64,000 nt of DNA, taken from NCBI RefSeq assembly GCF_008932435.1, contig NZ_WBWE01000002.1:248001-312000 (forward strand), in the 5' to 3' direction. Source of the stretch: Brucella pseudintermedia. GTDB taxonomy: Bacteria; Pseudomonadota; Alphaproteobacteria; Rhizobiales; Rhizobiaceae. Position 1 is the stretch's first letter; the number at the start of each line of letters is the position of its first letter. Below the pieces are notes generated by a model. That model did not search any database. It was not told the origin of the DNA and saw only the letters and a program-made list of their open reading frames with translations. Shown here in pieces: positions 6,828 through 15,214 of the stretch. The position numbers were made by a program, and so were the translations under genes.

Positions 6828-7646
6828 ATGTCTCGCGACAGAAATCAGCATACGAAAATTGGCATTATCGGCTTTGGTGCGTTCGGGCAGCTTATCGCCC
6901 GCTATCTGAACCCGTATTTCCAGTTCTATGCCTATGATCCCGCCGCGAACCTTGAACAGACGGCGCATATCCATGGCGTCACCCCGGCCTCGATGGAACA
7001 GGCCGCCCGGTGCGATATCGTTATCCTCGCAACGCCGGTCGCAACGCTCGAAAGCGTCGTGGAGGCGATTGCGCCGCACGTGCGCCCCGGCGCGCTTGTT
7101 CTCGATGTCGGTTCGGTGAAAGTCGGGCCTGCCGATATCATGCGGCGCGGCCTGCCCGTGCATGTCGATATTGTCGCCACCCATCCGCTTTTCGGTCCGC
7201 AGAGTGCGCGCGACGGCATTGCCGGGCTGAAAATCGCCGTCTGCCCGGTGCGCGGCACGCGGTTCCACCGGGTTGCAGCCTTCCTGAAAAAGCACCTTTC
7301 CCTCAATGTCATCATGACGACACCGGAAGACCATGACCGTGAAGCGGCGATGGCGCAGGGCCTGACACATCTTATCGCAAGGGTTCTGGTGCGGATGGAA
7401 CCATTGCCCACCCGCATGACGACAAAAAGCTTCGATCTTCTGATGCAGGCGGTCGACATGGTGCGCTACGATGCGCCGGAAGTGTTTCAGGCCATCGAGC
7501 ACGCCAATCCCTATGCCTCAAAGATGCGAAGACGTTTCTTCGCGCTGGCAGATCAGGTCAATGAGGAACTGGCGCAGCCCGATCCGGTCATTGCGAAAAA
7601 CCGGACAGCAGACGAGGCTACAGGGGCATTTCGGAAGTCTGCTTGA
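6828..7646 (+). CDS. Prephenate/arogenate dehydrogenase (TyrA/TyrC family)
   Basis: 272 aa. An NAD(P)-binding Rossmann motif opens the protein (KIGIIGFGAFGQLIARYL, about residues 10-27), followed by ILATPV and the prephenate-dehydrogenase motif DVGSVK (about residue 95) and THPLFGPQSA. It is shorter than bifunctional TyrA and has no ACT or chorismate mutase domain. The start ATG at 6828 has AAGAGG 7 bases upstream; the ATG at 6804 has none. It converts prephenate or arogenate towards tyrosine. The Tyr-Tyr leader ORF upstream fits that role. Its 3' end overlaps the convergent Lrp gene by 29 bases. Confidence 0.82.
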   Translation: MSRDRNQHTKIGIIGFGAFGQLIARYLNPYFQFYAYDPAANLEQTAHIHGVTPASMEQAARCDIVILATPVATLESVVEAIAPHVRPGALVLDVGSVKVGPADIMRRGLPVHVDIVATHPLFGPQSARDGIAGLKIAVCPVRGTRFHRVAAFLKKHLSLNVIMTTPEDHDREAAMAQGLTHLIARVLVRMEPLPTRMTTKSFDLLMQAVDMVRYDAPEVFQAIEHANPYASKMRRRFFALADQVNEELAQPDPVIAKNRTADEATGAFRKSA

Positions 7647-8076
7647 CCGTCTGGCTCGGCACGTCGGTCTTCAGGTTCTGGACGCCCTTGATGCGGCTTA
7701 GATATTCCGACTGGAAGCGGCGGTAATCCTCGATATCCGCCGCAACCACCCGGATCATCGCATCGTAGTCGCCAAGCATGAAATAGCATTCGAGCACCTG
7801 CGGCAGCTTCAAGATTTCCTTGGCGAAGGTCTGCAGCGTTTCCTCGTCCTGCTGGTCCAGCCGGATGCGGGTGAAAAAGGTCAGCCCCTTGCCGACCTTG
7901 GCCGGGTTCAGCACCGCGACATAGCGGTCGATCACGCCCGCCTCCTCCAGCAGCTTCACCCGTCGCAAGCAGGGTGAAGGCGACAGGCCGACCTCGCGTG
8001 CTAGGTCATTATTGGCGATGCGGCCATCGCGTTGCAGCACGCGCAGAATCCGTTTGTCGATCTCATCCAGCTTCAT
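7618..8076 (-). CDS. Lrp/AsnC-family transcriptional regulator
   Basis: 152 aa with the standard layout: N-terminal winged HTH (LDEIDKRILRVLQRDGRIANNDLA, then VGLSPSPCLRRVKLLEEAGVI; residues 3-48) and a C-terminal RAM/effector domain (YFMLGDYDAMIRVVAADIEDY, about 99-119). Such proteins bind amino acids as octamers. It is divergent from azlCD 280 bases away and convergent with the tyrosine pathway dehydrogenase. Control of azlCD is therefore plausible, because azlCD is Lrp-family controlled in other bacteria. Confidence 0.9.
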   Translation of the reverse strand: MKLDEIDKRILRVLQRDGRIANNDLAREVGLSPSPCLRRVKLLEEAGVIDRYVAVLNPAKVGKGLTFFTRIRLDQQDEETLQTFAKEILKLPQVLECYFMLGDYDAMIRVVAADIEDYRRFQSEYLSRIKGVQNLKTDVPSQTVKQTSEMPL

Positions 8077-8215
8077 TGGCGCTCAATTCCATTTATAGCG
8101 GTATCTCTGGCATTTTCTGCCAAAGATTGAAGCAAGCAGGCCTAATTCGCAACCAAATTGCGTAAGAGATTGGTTATACTTGCGAAACTTCTCAAGCAAA
8201 CGGGCAAGAGACTTG

Positions 8216-8317
8216 GAGCGGTTCCGGTTAAAACGGAGTCGCCGGAACGGCTCTAACCTTTTGTTTTATCGCATTATCCAACGCAAAACCGCTTCGCACT
8301 TTTGCTGGAAATGCTCT
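8216..8317. repeat. Dispersed palindromic repeat, copy B
   Basis: GAGCGGTTCCGG...CCGGAACGGCTC (8216-8252) forms a hairpin. It is followed by TTTTGTTTTATCGCATTATCCAACGC and ACCGCTTCGCACTTTTGCTGGAAATGCTCT. The same order of segments recurs at 25339-25480. The copy lies just upstream of azlC and may affect its leader. Confidence 0.65.
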
Positions 8318-8358
8318 GGAAAGGGGCAGCCGACTACCGGCCAGCCAACGGAAATTTT

Positions 8359-9099
8359 ATGGATATTTCACAGGCCTATGCGCCTCAAAAGAGCAGATCC
8401 GGGCGCGGCTCGGAATTCCGTCGCGGGGCCGCTGCCGGTCTTCCGGTTCTGCTTGGCATCATTCCCTATGCGCTGGTTCTGGGCGCGCAGGCCGCGCAAA
8501 AGGGCCTCAGCATCGTGGAAGTGCCGCTGATGACCGGGCTGAACTTTGCAGGCGGGTCGGAATTCGCGGCCATCCAGCTCTGGACCTCGCCGCCGCATGT
8601 CCTCCTCATCGTTGCGATCACCTTTCTGGTCAACAGCCGCCACCTGCTGATGGGCGCCGCTCTGGCACCGTTCATCCGCCACCTGCCCAAGCGCAAGGCT
8701 TTCGCGAGCCTGTTTCTGATGTGCGATGAAAGCTGGGCGCTCGGACTTGCCGATGCGAAACGCCGCCAGTCGAAAGGCGTCAATCCTGCGATGAGCCTCA
8801 CCTTCTATGCGGGCGTCGCCATACCTTTCTACCTCGCCTGGGTGGTTTTCACCACGCTTGGCGCTGCCTTCGGCCCGATGATGGGGGACCTGCGGCCCTA
8901 CGGTTTCGACATGGCGTTTCCGGCGGTGTTTCTCGTTCTGCTGGCGGGCATGTGGAAAGGTTTTGCGGCAGCGCGCCCGTGGCTGGTCAGCCTTGTGGTC
9001 GCCGCGCTCACCTATCTCACTGTTCCCGGGGCCTGGTATGTCGCCGCCGGTGCCTTGTCCGGTCTCGTTGCAGCCTATCTGCTGGCAGGTGAAGAATGA
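8359..9099 (+). CDS. azlC: AzlC-family branched-chain amino acid exporter, large subunit
   Basis: 246 aa from the ATG at 8359 (MDISQAYAPQ); a longer in-frame start at 8302 lies inside repeat B. Family signs: LPVLLGIIPYALVLGAQAAQKGLS in the first membrane segment, AGGSEFAAIQLW, and NSRHLLMGAALAPFI (about residues 94-108). Several membrane helices are predicted by hydrophobicity. AzlC forms an inner-membrane pair with AzlD that exports branched-chain amino acids or analogues. The stop overlaps the azlD start by 4 bases (ATGA). Confidence 0.88.
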   Translation: MDISQAYAPQKSRSGRGSEFRRGAAAGLPVLLGIIPYALVLGAQAAQKGLSIVEVPLMTGLNFAGGSEFAAIQLWTSPPHVLLIVAITFLVNSRHLLMGAALAPFIRHLPKRKAFASLFLMCDESWALGLADAKRRQSKGVNPAMSLTFYAGVAIPFYLAWVVFTTLGAAFGPMMGDLRPYGFDMAFPAVFLVLLAGMWKGFAAARPWLVSLVVAALTYLTVPGAWYVAAGALSGLVAAYLLAGEE

Positions 9100-9395
9100 T
9101 CGACCCACTCGCCGTTCTCACCATCGTTTTGATGGCAAGCGTCACCTATCTCACCCGCATTGGCGGCTATGTGCTGCTGCGCAACCGCACGCTTGGCAAA
9201 CGGGCAACGGCGGTGATGGAAGCAGCACCGGGCTGTGTTCTGATCTCGGTCATCGCGCCCGATTTCGTTTCGGACAAGCCAGCCGACCTCATCGCGCTTG
9301 CAATCACGATCTTCGCCGCAACGCGCTTTTCCATGCTGCCAACCGTCCTGATCGGCATCGGCGCCGCAGGTCTTTGCCGCTACCTGATCGGGTGA
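9096..9395 (+). CDS. azlD: AzlD-family branched-chain amino acid exporter, small subunit
   Basis: A 99-aa membrane protein with about four hydrophobic segments: LAVLTIVLMASVTYLTRIGGYVLL at the start, AAPGCVLISVIAPD in the middle, and a C-terminal helix. Length and TRIGG motif fit AzlD. Its start overlaps the azlC stop (ATGA), so the two are translationally coupled and made in fixed ratio. Confidence 0.85.
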   Translation: MIDPLAVLTIVLMASVTYLTRIGGYVLLRNRTLGKRATAVMEAAPGCVLISVIAPDFVSDKPADLIALAITIFAATRFSMLPTVLIGIGAAGLCRYLIG

Positions 9396-9611
9396 ATCTG
9401 CAGGCCCGTGCGTCTTTTGAAATGGGCGTCAAAACAAGGATTGCCGATCTTTTTCGACCAGATCGGCACCCGAACGCTCACGAAATAGTCAATTCGCGTC
9501 CTGTTGACATTTTATTAGAATATTTCTAAGTGAACGGCACCGTATATCACAGAACTAATATTTATATCGTTAAGAAAATTATTTAGAACTACGCCTATTT
9601 GAGGAAAAACA

Positions 9612-10265
9612 ATGTTTAGACTTTCTGTTGCTTTATTAGCTGTGTCTTTTTCAGCTTCAACTCTACCTTCATATGCTGAAGATATGGCCCCCGCCCCAAC
9701 AAGCGGCACAATAGTAGACGGCCTGGATCTTGGCCCATTGGCAAAGCTCGTCGGCACGTGGAAGACGGAAGAAACTGGCGGCGTCGACGTGGCCCCCGGC
9801 CAGGCGCAATCCCCCGTTGGCAAGGGCGGCGTGGCCGTGGAACCCTACTATGAAGTTTTCACATTCGAACCGGCCGCAGGTGCCACGAATGCCAGCGATC
9901 AATCCCTGACTGCACTTTATTACAAGCAGGAAGTATTTCGCAAAAAGGATGGCGCCAAGTTTCATGATCAAAGGGGATATTTGATTTATGATAAAAAGAA
10001 TGACGTGGTGTACAATTCTTTTTGCATCCCAAGAGCCGTATGCGTTGTAGCGGAAGGAAAAGCCGGCGATGTGATGACGCTTGAAACAAAAGATCAAGGC
10101 ATCGCGGAATCCAACTACATGCTGAACAATGACAATACGTTGAAATTCTCCATAGACATGGATTTCTCCAAAGACAAACTTCAATATAGTCAAACGACGA
10201 ATTTGAATGTTTATGGAAAACCTTTTGCGCACAAGGATACGAGCACGCTCAAAAAGGTAAGTTAA
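9612..10265 (+). CDS. Secreted nitrobindin-like (heme-binding beta-barrel) protein
   Basis: 217 aa. A cleavable signal peptide is clear (MFRLSVALLAVSFSASTL, cut near SYA-ED, residue 22). The mature part opens with LAKLVGTWKTEETGG and YYEVFTFEP, the strand pattern of THAP4/nitrobindin-type heme-binding beta barrels, and has two Cys in NSFCIPRAVCVV. Heme binding is inferred from the fold. Base use is AT-richer than the neighbours, as is the 190-base upstream region (GAATATTTCTAAG, TTATATCG), which suggests recent acquisition. The Shine-Dalgarno GAGGAA lies 6 bases before the ATG. Confidence 0.6.
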   Translation: MFRLSVALLAVSFSASTLPSYAEDMAPAPTSGTIVDGLDLGPLAKLVGTWKTEETGGVDVAPGQAQSPVGKGGVAVEPYYEVFTFEPAAGATNASDQSLTALYYKQEVFRKKDGAKFHDQRGYLIYDKKNDVVYNSFCIPRAVCVVAEGKAGDVMTLETKDQGIAESNYMLNNDNTLKFSIDMDFSKDKLQYSQTTNLNVYGKPFAHKDTSTLKKVS

Positions 10266-10375
10266 AGAGTGGAGCGCCCCGGCTTGCCGGGACGTGGACC
10301 CTCTGAAATGCTCGATCACGTGGAGCGCAACCCGACAAGCCTGAACGGTTTTTAAGGTTGCGCGCAACACGGAAA

Positions 10376-10415
10376 TTTGGAGTGCCGATCCAATTCACCG
10401 GATGGGCACTCCAAA
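10376..10415. terminator. Long hairpin between convergent genes
   Basis: TTTGGAGTGCC (10376-10386) pairs with GGCACTCCAAA (10405-10415), with a further ATCC/GGAT pairing inside. It lies between the 9612-10265 gene and the convergent sigma factor gene and probably ends both transcripts. A shorter CCCGG-TT-CCGGG type hairpin lies at about 10278-10293. Confidence 0.65.
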
Positions 10416-10452
10416 TCGTCATTTATCCAAGCAAAATCCGGTCAGACAATGC

Positions 10453-11316
10453 TCAATTCAGATGCTTCAGCTTGTCGGGATTGCGCACGACATAGATCCC
10501 GACAATCCGGCCATCTTCCATATCGAGAGCCGTCGTCTGGATTTCTCCATCGGCCTCGCGCGTTATGAAGCCGGGCAAGCCGTTGATGAAAACCGTGCGC
10601 AGCAGCGTCGACTGGTTGCCGCGAAAATAGTCCGCCAGCTTCTCGTGAATTTTCATCACCTCGCTGAAACCGAACACGGGCTTCGGGAAAGCCGGACGCT
10701 TGCCGCCGCCATCGGCGTGCATGTGCACATCTGCGGCGAGCATGGTGCCGAGCAGCTTCATGTCACCGCTGCGCGACGCCGTGAAAAAAGCCTGTGCCAG
10801 CTCGAGCCCGCGTTGCCTATCGACCTGAAAGCGAGGACGCTCCTCGCGCACATGCTTTCGCGCACGCGCCGCAAGCTGGCGGCAGGCGGCCGCATCCCGC
10901 TGGATGGTCCTTGCTATCTCGTCGAAATCCAGCCCGAAGACATCGTGCAGCAGGAACGCGGCGCGCTCCAGCGGCGACAGACGTTCCAGCGCCAGCATGA
11001 GCGGCAGCGTGACGTCATCATCCGCTTCCTCTTCGACCACCGGATCGGGAATCCATGGCCCGAAATAGGTTTCGCGCCGGTTGCGCCCGGATTTCAGAAA
11101 ATCGAGGCACAGGCGCGTAACAACGCGGCGCAAAAAAGCTTCCGGCTCGCGCACCGCGCTGCGGTCGGCGTTCATCCATCGGATGAACGCTTCCTGCACC
11201 ATATCCTCCGCATCGGCGACCGAACCCAACATGCGATAGGCAACGCGGATCAGTTTCGGGCGCAGCGGATCGAAGCTTTCGGCTGCATCGCCTTGCGGGG
11301 ATATGTCGACCATCAT
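10453..11316 (-). CDS. ECF41-type RNA polymerase sigma factor (SigJ-like) with SnoaL-like C-terminal domain
   Basis: 287 aa. Sigma2 (RPKLIRVAYRMLGSVADAEDMVQEAFIRW, residues ~20-48) and sigma4 (LERLSPLERAAFLLHDVFGLDFDEIARTI) are followed by an NTF2/SnoaL-like extension. All three ECF41 signature motifs are recognisable: WIPDP between sigma2 and sigma4, DGGGK in the extension, and NPDKL at the C-terminus. These act in place of an anti-sigma factor. The start at 11316 overlaps the stop of the AhpD-like gene (ATGA), so the pair is one operon, the known ECF41-COE arrangement. Confidence 0.9.
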   Translation of the reverse strand: MMVDISPQGDAAESFDPLRPKLIRVAYRMLGSVADAEDMVQEAFIRWMNADRSAVREPEAFLRRVVTRLCLDFLKSGRNRRETYFGPWIPDPVVEEEADDDVTLPLMLALERLSPLERAAFLLHDVFGLDFDEIARTIQRDAAACRQLAARARKHVREERPRFQVDRQRGLELAQAFFTASRSGDMKLLGTMLAADVHMHADGGGKRPAFPKPVFGFSEVMKIHEKLADYFRGNQSTLLRTVFINGLPGFITREADGEIQTTALDMEDGRIVGIYVVRNPDKLKHLN

Positions 11317-11783
11317 GCGGCTGCCTTTGCCACAACTTGTTTGGTTTGCGGGTCGAACCAAAGGTCGAAGCCGACCGCAATGCGGTTCCATCCATTGATG
11401 ATGTTGATCATCAGCGTAAGGTTCACCTGCTCCTCTTCCGTGAAATGTGCCTGCATGGCGCTGCGCGCTTCTTCCAGGTCGTGGCCTTGCGATAGGCGGG
11501 TGAGCGCGTCGACCCATCCCAGCGCCGCACGTTCGCGCTCGGAATAGCACGGCGCTTCCCGCCAGGCCGACAGCAAATAGATGCGCTGTTCGGTCTCGCC
11601 CTTCGAGCGTGCCTCGACCGTGTGCATATTGATGCAATTGGCGCAGGCGTTGATCTGGGATGAGCGGATTTTGACAAGTTCGATCAGGCTCGTTTCCAAA
11701 CTGGAGGCGATTGCCATCGAAGCGGTCATCCAGGAATTCATCGTCGCAGGCGCAGCGTTGAACGGGTTGAACAAAGCGGTCAT
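11313..11783 (-). CDS. AhpD-like carboxymuconolactone decarboxylase-family protein
   Basis: 156 aa with the CMD core and redox motif CANCINMH (about residues 47-54; CxxC plus His, as in AhpD alkyl hydroperoxidases). It is the C of the COE (carboxymuconolactone decarboxylase, oxidoreductase, epimerase) partners typical of ECF41 sigma factors and is probably under control of the coupled sigma gene. The substrate is unknown; peroxide or thiol redox chemistry is a family-level guess. Confidence 0.87.
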   Translation of the reverse strand: MTALFNPFNAAPATMNSWMTASMAIASSLETSLIELVKIRSSQINACANCINMHTVEARSKGETEQRIYLLSAWREAPCYSERERAALGWVDALTRLSQGHDLEEARSAMQAHFTEEEQVNLTLMINIINGWNRIAVGFDLWFDPQTKQVVAKAAA

Positions 11784-11903
11784 GATTATCGTCCTTTCGG
11801 TTCAAGGGGTTTCGACAGACATGACGAGACAAAATTGCCGAATGTGACATGCGGCGGAAAAAAATTTTGAGCGCATTGCAAAATCAAATGCATTTCTTAA
11901 ACG

Positions 11904-12791
11904 CTATCCGCAGTCGAGTTCGCTCAATATCCATTCCCTGAATGCGCGGATCTTTGGCGTGTTGCGACGGGATTTCGGATAGACCAGCCAGTAAGCGCGG
12001 CCATCGTCGCCAAGAATGTCGAAAGGCTGGATGAGCTGGCCGGTGGCGATTTCCATCTGGTGGAAAGCGGGCGTGAGGATGCCGACACCTTGCCCCGCGA
12101 CCGTCGCCCGCCCTTCAATATGCTGCGCGCCCAGCCGGTTCTGCGTGTTGCCCTTTAATTGCGGGTTTTCGATCCCCGCCGCCTTGAACCAGATCTTCCA
12201 CCAGGGATCGCTTGCGTCGATGATCTTGAGCCGCAGCAGGTCGGCAGGCTCCTTCACTCCACCGATGGTCGCAGCCAGAGCCGGGCTCAACATCGGCGTG
12301 AAACTCGCCTTGATGAGCTGATGCGCTTCCAGACCCGGCCATTTGCCGAAGCCGCTTCTGATCGCGATGTCCACATTGGTCGTCGCGAAATCGATCACGC
12401 TGTCGGACGTGTCGAGCCTGACCGCGAGCGACGGGTGCCGCATCTGGAACGAGCCAAGCCGATGCGCCAACCAGTTGGCGGCAAAAGTGGCGAGAACGCT
12501 GATCGACAGCGTACCCTCTGCATCCTCCCGCAGGCTGGCAAAGGCATTGCGCATCGTCTCGAATGCCTCCGTGATCGCGGGGGCAAGCTGCTTGCCAAGT
12601 TCGGTCAGTTCCACCTGTCGCGGCAAACGCAGAAACAGGGGCGCGCCGACACGCTCCTCCAACAATTTGATCTGATAGCTGACGGCAGCCTGCGTCATGC
12701 CCAGCTCCGCCGCCGCGCGGGTGAAACTTGCATGGCGGGCAGCGGATTCAAAAACGCGAATGGCCGATAAAGGGGGAAGCGCTGTCGTCAT
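11904..12791 (-). CDS. LysR-family regulator, GcvA-like
   Basis: 295 aa from the ATG at 12791. An AAGGAGG Shine-Dalgarno lies about 11 bases upstream and argues against the longer in-frame start at 12815. N-terminal winged HTH: LSAIRVFESAARHASFTRAAAELGMTQAAVSYQIKLLE (residues 6-43). The PBP-like effector domain includes SVIDFATTNVDIAIRSGFG, typical of the GcvA subgroup. It is divergent from a DUF1127 gene, its likely target. Confidence 0.88.
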   Translation of the reverse strand: MTTALPPLSAIRVFESAARHASFTRAAAELGMTQAAVSYQIKLLEERVGAPLFLRLPRQVELTELGKQLAPAITEAFETMRNAFASLREDAEGTLSISVLATFAANWLAHRLGSFQMRHPSLAVRLDTSDSVIDFATTNVDIAIRSGFGKWPGLEAHQLIKASFTPMLSPALAATIGGVKEPADLLRLKIIDASDPWWKIWFKAAGIENPQLKGNTQNRLGAQHIEGRATVAGQGVGILTPAFHQMEIATGQLIQPFDILGDDGRAYWLVYPKSRRNTPKIRAFREWILSELDCG

Positions 12792-12921
12792 GATGCATAA
12801 GTCCTCCTTATGCACACTAATCGATGTTCAATTGGAAAACAAAGGTTTTCAGGCGCATAGCTATAGGCAGAGTTTAACGAGCGGCTGGCTCCCACGGCCG
12901 CTTCATCCGATAGGTAAGATC

Positions 12922-13143
12922 ATGAAAAAGCTCGATTCTGCCTGCGCGGCCGCTACCGTGTTGCCAGCCGGCCATGGCCCGAAAAGCGGCTGGAGCACGC
13001 TGTTCGCCCGCCTGTTTTCACGCAAGCGCACCCACCTCGTCATCACCGAGCATTCGCCGGAATATCTCCTGCGCGATATTGGCATCGGCGATGGGCGCAC
13101 GCAATATTATTCGCGGGACGGGCATAAGCTGCCCGAATGGTGA
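12922..13143 (+). CDS. DUF1127-like small protein
   Basis: 73 aa. The C-terminal half resembles DUF1127 (LVITEHSPEYLLRDIGIGDGR, residues ~38-58; the LxDIGI motif). The N-terminal half is low complexity. The ATG at 12922 is preceded by AGGTAAG. DUF1127 proteins are small RNA-interacting or phosphate/stress-linked proteins in Rhizobiales; function here is unknown. Its position opposite a GcvA-like regulator is a recurrent arrangement. Confidence 0.65.
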   Translation: MKKLDSACAAATVLPAGHGPKSGWSTLFARLFSRKRTHLVITEHSPEYLLRDIGIGDGRTQYYSRDGHKLPEW

Positions 13144-13151
13144 CGATCATA

Positions 13152-13817
13152 TCACGCGCTGATGACGGCAAAGCCGCGCGCCTTGAGGCCGCGCCGATCC
13201 TCGTGCAGATTGCTGACCAGACGGCTGCGGCTACCGTCCAGATGCGCGCTCATCAGACCCGTCGCCTTGTCGGCGTCTCCTTCGCGCACCGCGTCGAGAA
13301 TGGCGCGGTGTTCGCCCCACGCGCGGGCAAGCGCCGCCTCGTCGCGCACCTCCAGCCAGCGCGCCCGTGAGAGGCGCTGCATGGCATCGCGCACGCCACG
13401 GCTGAGAAACTCATTGCCGGAAAGCCGCGCCAGTTCAATATGAAAATCCATGCCGATACGGTGCCATTCCTCGCGTGAGGTGTCGGCATCGCAACTGTCC
13501 AGCATGGCCGTGATCGGCTCCACGCCGCTGCGATCCTCAAGCGCGCAGGTGAGCTTCAAAGCGGCGATTTCCAGCGCCTCGCGGTAGACGCCGATCTGCT
13601 CGATTTCACCAAGATTGATCGGCGAAACCGTCCAGCCGCGCCCTTCGCGGCAAATCAGTCCTTCCGCCTCCAGCCGCAGAAGTGCGGCCCGGATCGGGGT
13701 GCGCGAGGCGGCAAACTGCGCCTCGATCCAGCGCTCGGTCAAACGCTCGCCCGGTCCCAGTTCCAGCCCGAGGATCATGTCGCGAAGCTGCGTTTCAACC
13801 TGCCTCATCTGTGACAT
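13152..13817 (-). CDS. GntR-family (FadR/FCD type) transcriptional regulator
   Basis: 221 aa. N-terminal winged HTH (LRDMILGLELGPGERLTERWIEAQFAASRTPIRAALLRLE, residues 11-50) and an all-helical FCD ligand domain with the metal-site His residues (DFHIELARLSGN; SAHLDGSRS). It is divergently transcribed from an MFS transporter with a palindrome of the FCD-GntR kind between them. It therefore probably represses the pump until a small carboxylate or similar ligand binds. Confidence 0.9.
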   Translation of the reverse strand: MSQMRQVETQLRDMILGLELGPGERLTERWIEAQFAASRTPIRAALLRLEAEGLICREGRGWTVSPINLGEIEQIGVYREALEIAALKLTCALEDRSGVEPITAMLDSCDADTSREEWHRIGMDFHIELARLSGNEFLSRGVRDAMQRLSRARWLEVRDEAALARAWGEHRAILDAVREGDADKATGLMSAHLDGSRSRLVSNLHEDRRGLKARGFAVISA

Positions 13818-13884
13818 TGGCGACCATTCTCCGTTTTAAACCCGCACCCCGATTGACAAGCGGCGTCAACAGGCGCACTCATGC

Positions 13885-13899
13885 ATACCAATTTGGTAT
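13885..13899. promoter_or_regulatory. Probable GntR operator
   Basis: ATACCAA-T-TTGGTAT is a perfect 15-bp palindrome, 36 bases before the MFS start codon. FCD-type GntR regulators bind TTGGTATACCAA-like sites. It lies between the divergent regulator and transporter genes. Confidence 0.7.
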
Positions 13900-13935
13900 C
13901 CCAAAACGGAATACATTGCAACCGCGAGACATGAT

Positions 13936-15171
13936 ATGAGTACCGCCCAAGCCGCTGCCGGAAATGAAACGGCCCAGGACAGCCCCGAACGCTACTGGAA
14001 GCAGAACCTTTTGATCTGCCTCATTGGTTCGTTCACGACGCTCATTGCCATGTCGCTGCTCCTGCCCTTCCTCCCGCTTTATGTGGAACAGCTTGGCGTC
14101 GTCGATCACGCGGCCATCGTGCAGTGGTCGGGCATCGCCTATGGCGCGACCTTTCTGGCAGCAGCCTTCGTCGCGCCGCTCTGGGGCAAGCTCGGCGATC
14201 GTTACGGGCGCAAGCTCATGCTGATCCGCGCCAGCCTCGGCATGGCCATCGCCATGTCGCTGATCGGCATGGTGACGAGCGTGTGGCAACTGGTGGCGTT
14301 GCGCCTGTTTGTGGGCATTGCGGGCGGCTATTCGTCCGGATCGATGATCCTCGTCGCCACGCAGACGCCGAAGGACAAGACCGGCTGGGCGCTGGGCGCG
14401 CTTTCGGCGGGCATCATGGCGGGCAATCTGGCGGGCCCGCTGCTCGGCGGCGCCTTGCCGCCGCTGATCGGCATCCGCGCAACCTTCTGGCTGGCGGGCG
14501 GCGTGATCTTTCTCACATTTCTGGCCACGACTTTCCTCATTCGCGAAGAACGCAAGCCGCCAAAGCCGACGCAGGAACAGAAGGCGGAATCGATCTGGAG
14601 CGCTATTCCCAACCGGAAACCGGTCATCGCCATGCTGGTGACGGGGATGCTGCTGCTTTTCGCCAATATGTCGATAGAGCCGATCATCACCGTCTACGTT
14701 ATCCAGTTGATGGACGACCAGACGAAAGTGACGCTGATTTCCGGCGTGGTGATGGCTGCGGCAGCGCTCGGCAGCATCCTGTCATCCTCGCGATTGGGCC
14801 GCCTTGCCGACCGCATCGGCCACACACGCGTCATCATCGGGGCGCTTTCGGTTTCCGCACTGCTTTTGATCCCGCAGGCTTTTGTGACGCAAGCTTGGCA
14901 ACTGATCGGCCTGCGCTTTCTGATGGGGCTGGCGCTGGGCGGGCTTCTGCCCTGCATCAGCAGCGTCATAAGACACAACGTCCCCGACCGCGTGGCGGGC
15001 GGCGTGCTTGGGCTTTCCGTCTCGGCCCAATATGTCGGGCAGGTTGCCGGGCCAGTGGCAGGCGGCTTCGTCGGCGGCCACTTCGGCATGCGTTCCGTGT
15101 TCCTCGGCACATGCCTGATCATGGCGCTCGGCGCAATTTATAACTGGACCATCCTGCGCAAGAACCCGTAG
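13936..15171 (+). CDS. MFS efflux transporter (MdtG/tetracycline-exporter-like)
   Basis: 411 aa with twelve hydrophobic stretches. The MFS loop 2-3 motif is seen as LWGKLGDRYGRKLMLIRA (about residues 82-99) and its second-half counterpart as SSSRLGRLADRIGHTRVIIG (about 281-300). It is a proton-driven inner-membrane exporter of the drug:H+ antiporter type. Regulated, by position and operator, by the divergent GntR protein. Substrate unknown. Confidence 0.85.
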   Translation: MSTAQAAAGNETAQDSPERYWKQNLLICLIGSFTTLIAMSLLLPFLPLYVEQLGVVDHAAIVQWSGIAYGATFLAAAFVAPLWGKLGDRYGRKLMLIRASLGMAIAMSLIGMVTSVWQLVALRLFVGIAGGYSSGSMILVATQTPKDKTGWALGALSAGIMAGNLAGPLLGGALPPLIGIRATFWLAGGVIFLTFLATTFLIREERKPPKPTQEQKAESIWSAIPNRKPVIAMLVTGMLLLFANMSIEPIITVYVIQLMDDQTKVTLISGVVMAAAALGSILSSSRLGRLADRIGHTRVIIGALSVSALLLIPQAFVTQAWQLIGLRFLMGLALGGLLPCISSVIRHNVPDRVAGGVLGLSVSAQYVGQVAGPVAGGFVGGHFGMRSVFLGTCLIMALGAIYNWTILRKNP

Positions 15172-15214
15172 TTTCCGTCATCGTCCGAATCCCCAACGCC
15201 ATGGTGGAACCAGC

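Noticed and set aside
8080..8358. Leader peptide or riboswitch for azlCD
   Set aside because: The region is mostly dispersed repeat copy B; no amino-acid-rich short ORF with alternating hairpins was found.
10453..11850. A single 465-aa fusion of AhpD-like and sigma regions
   Set aside because: The first part is an out-of-frame reading of the AhpD-like gene; an ATGA overlap at 11313-11316 shows two separate genes.
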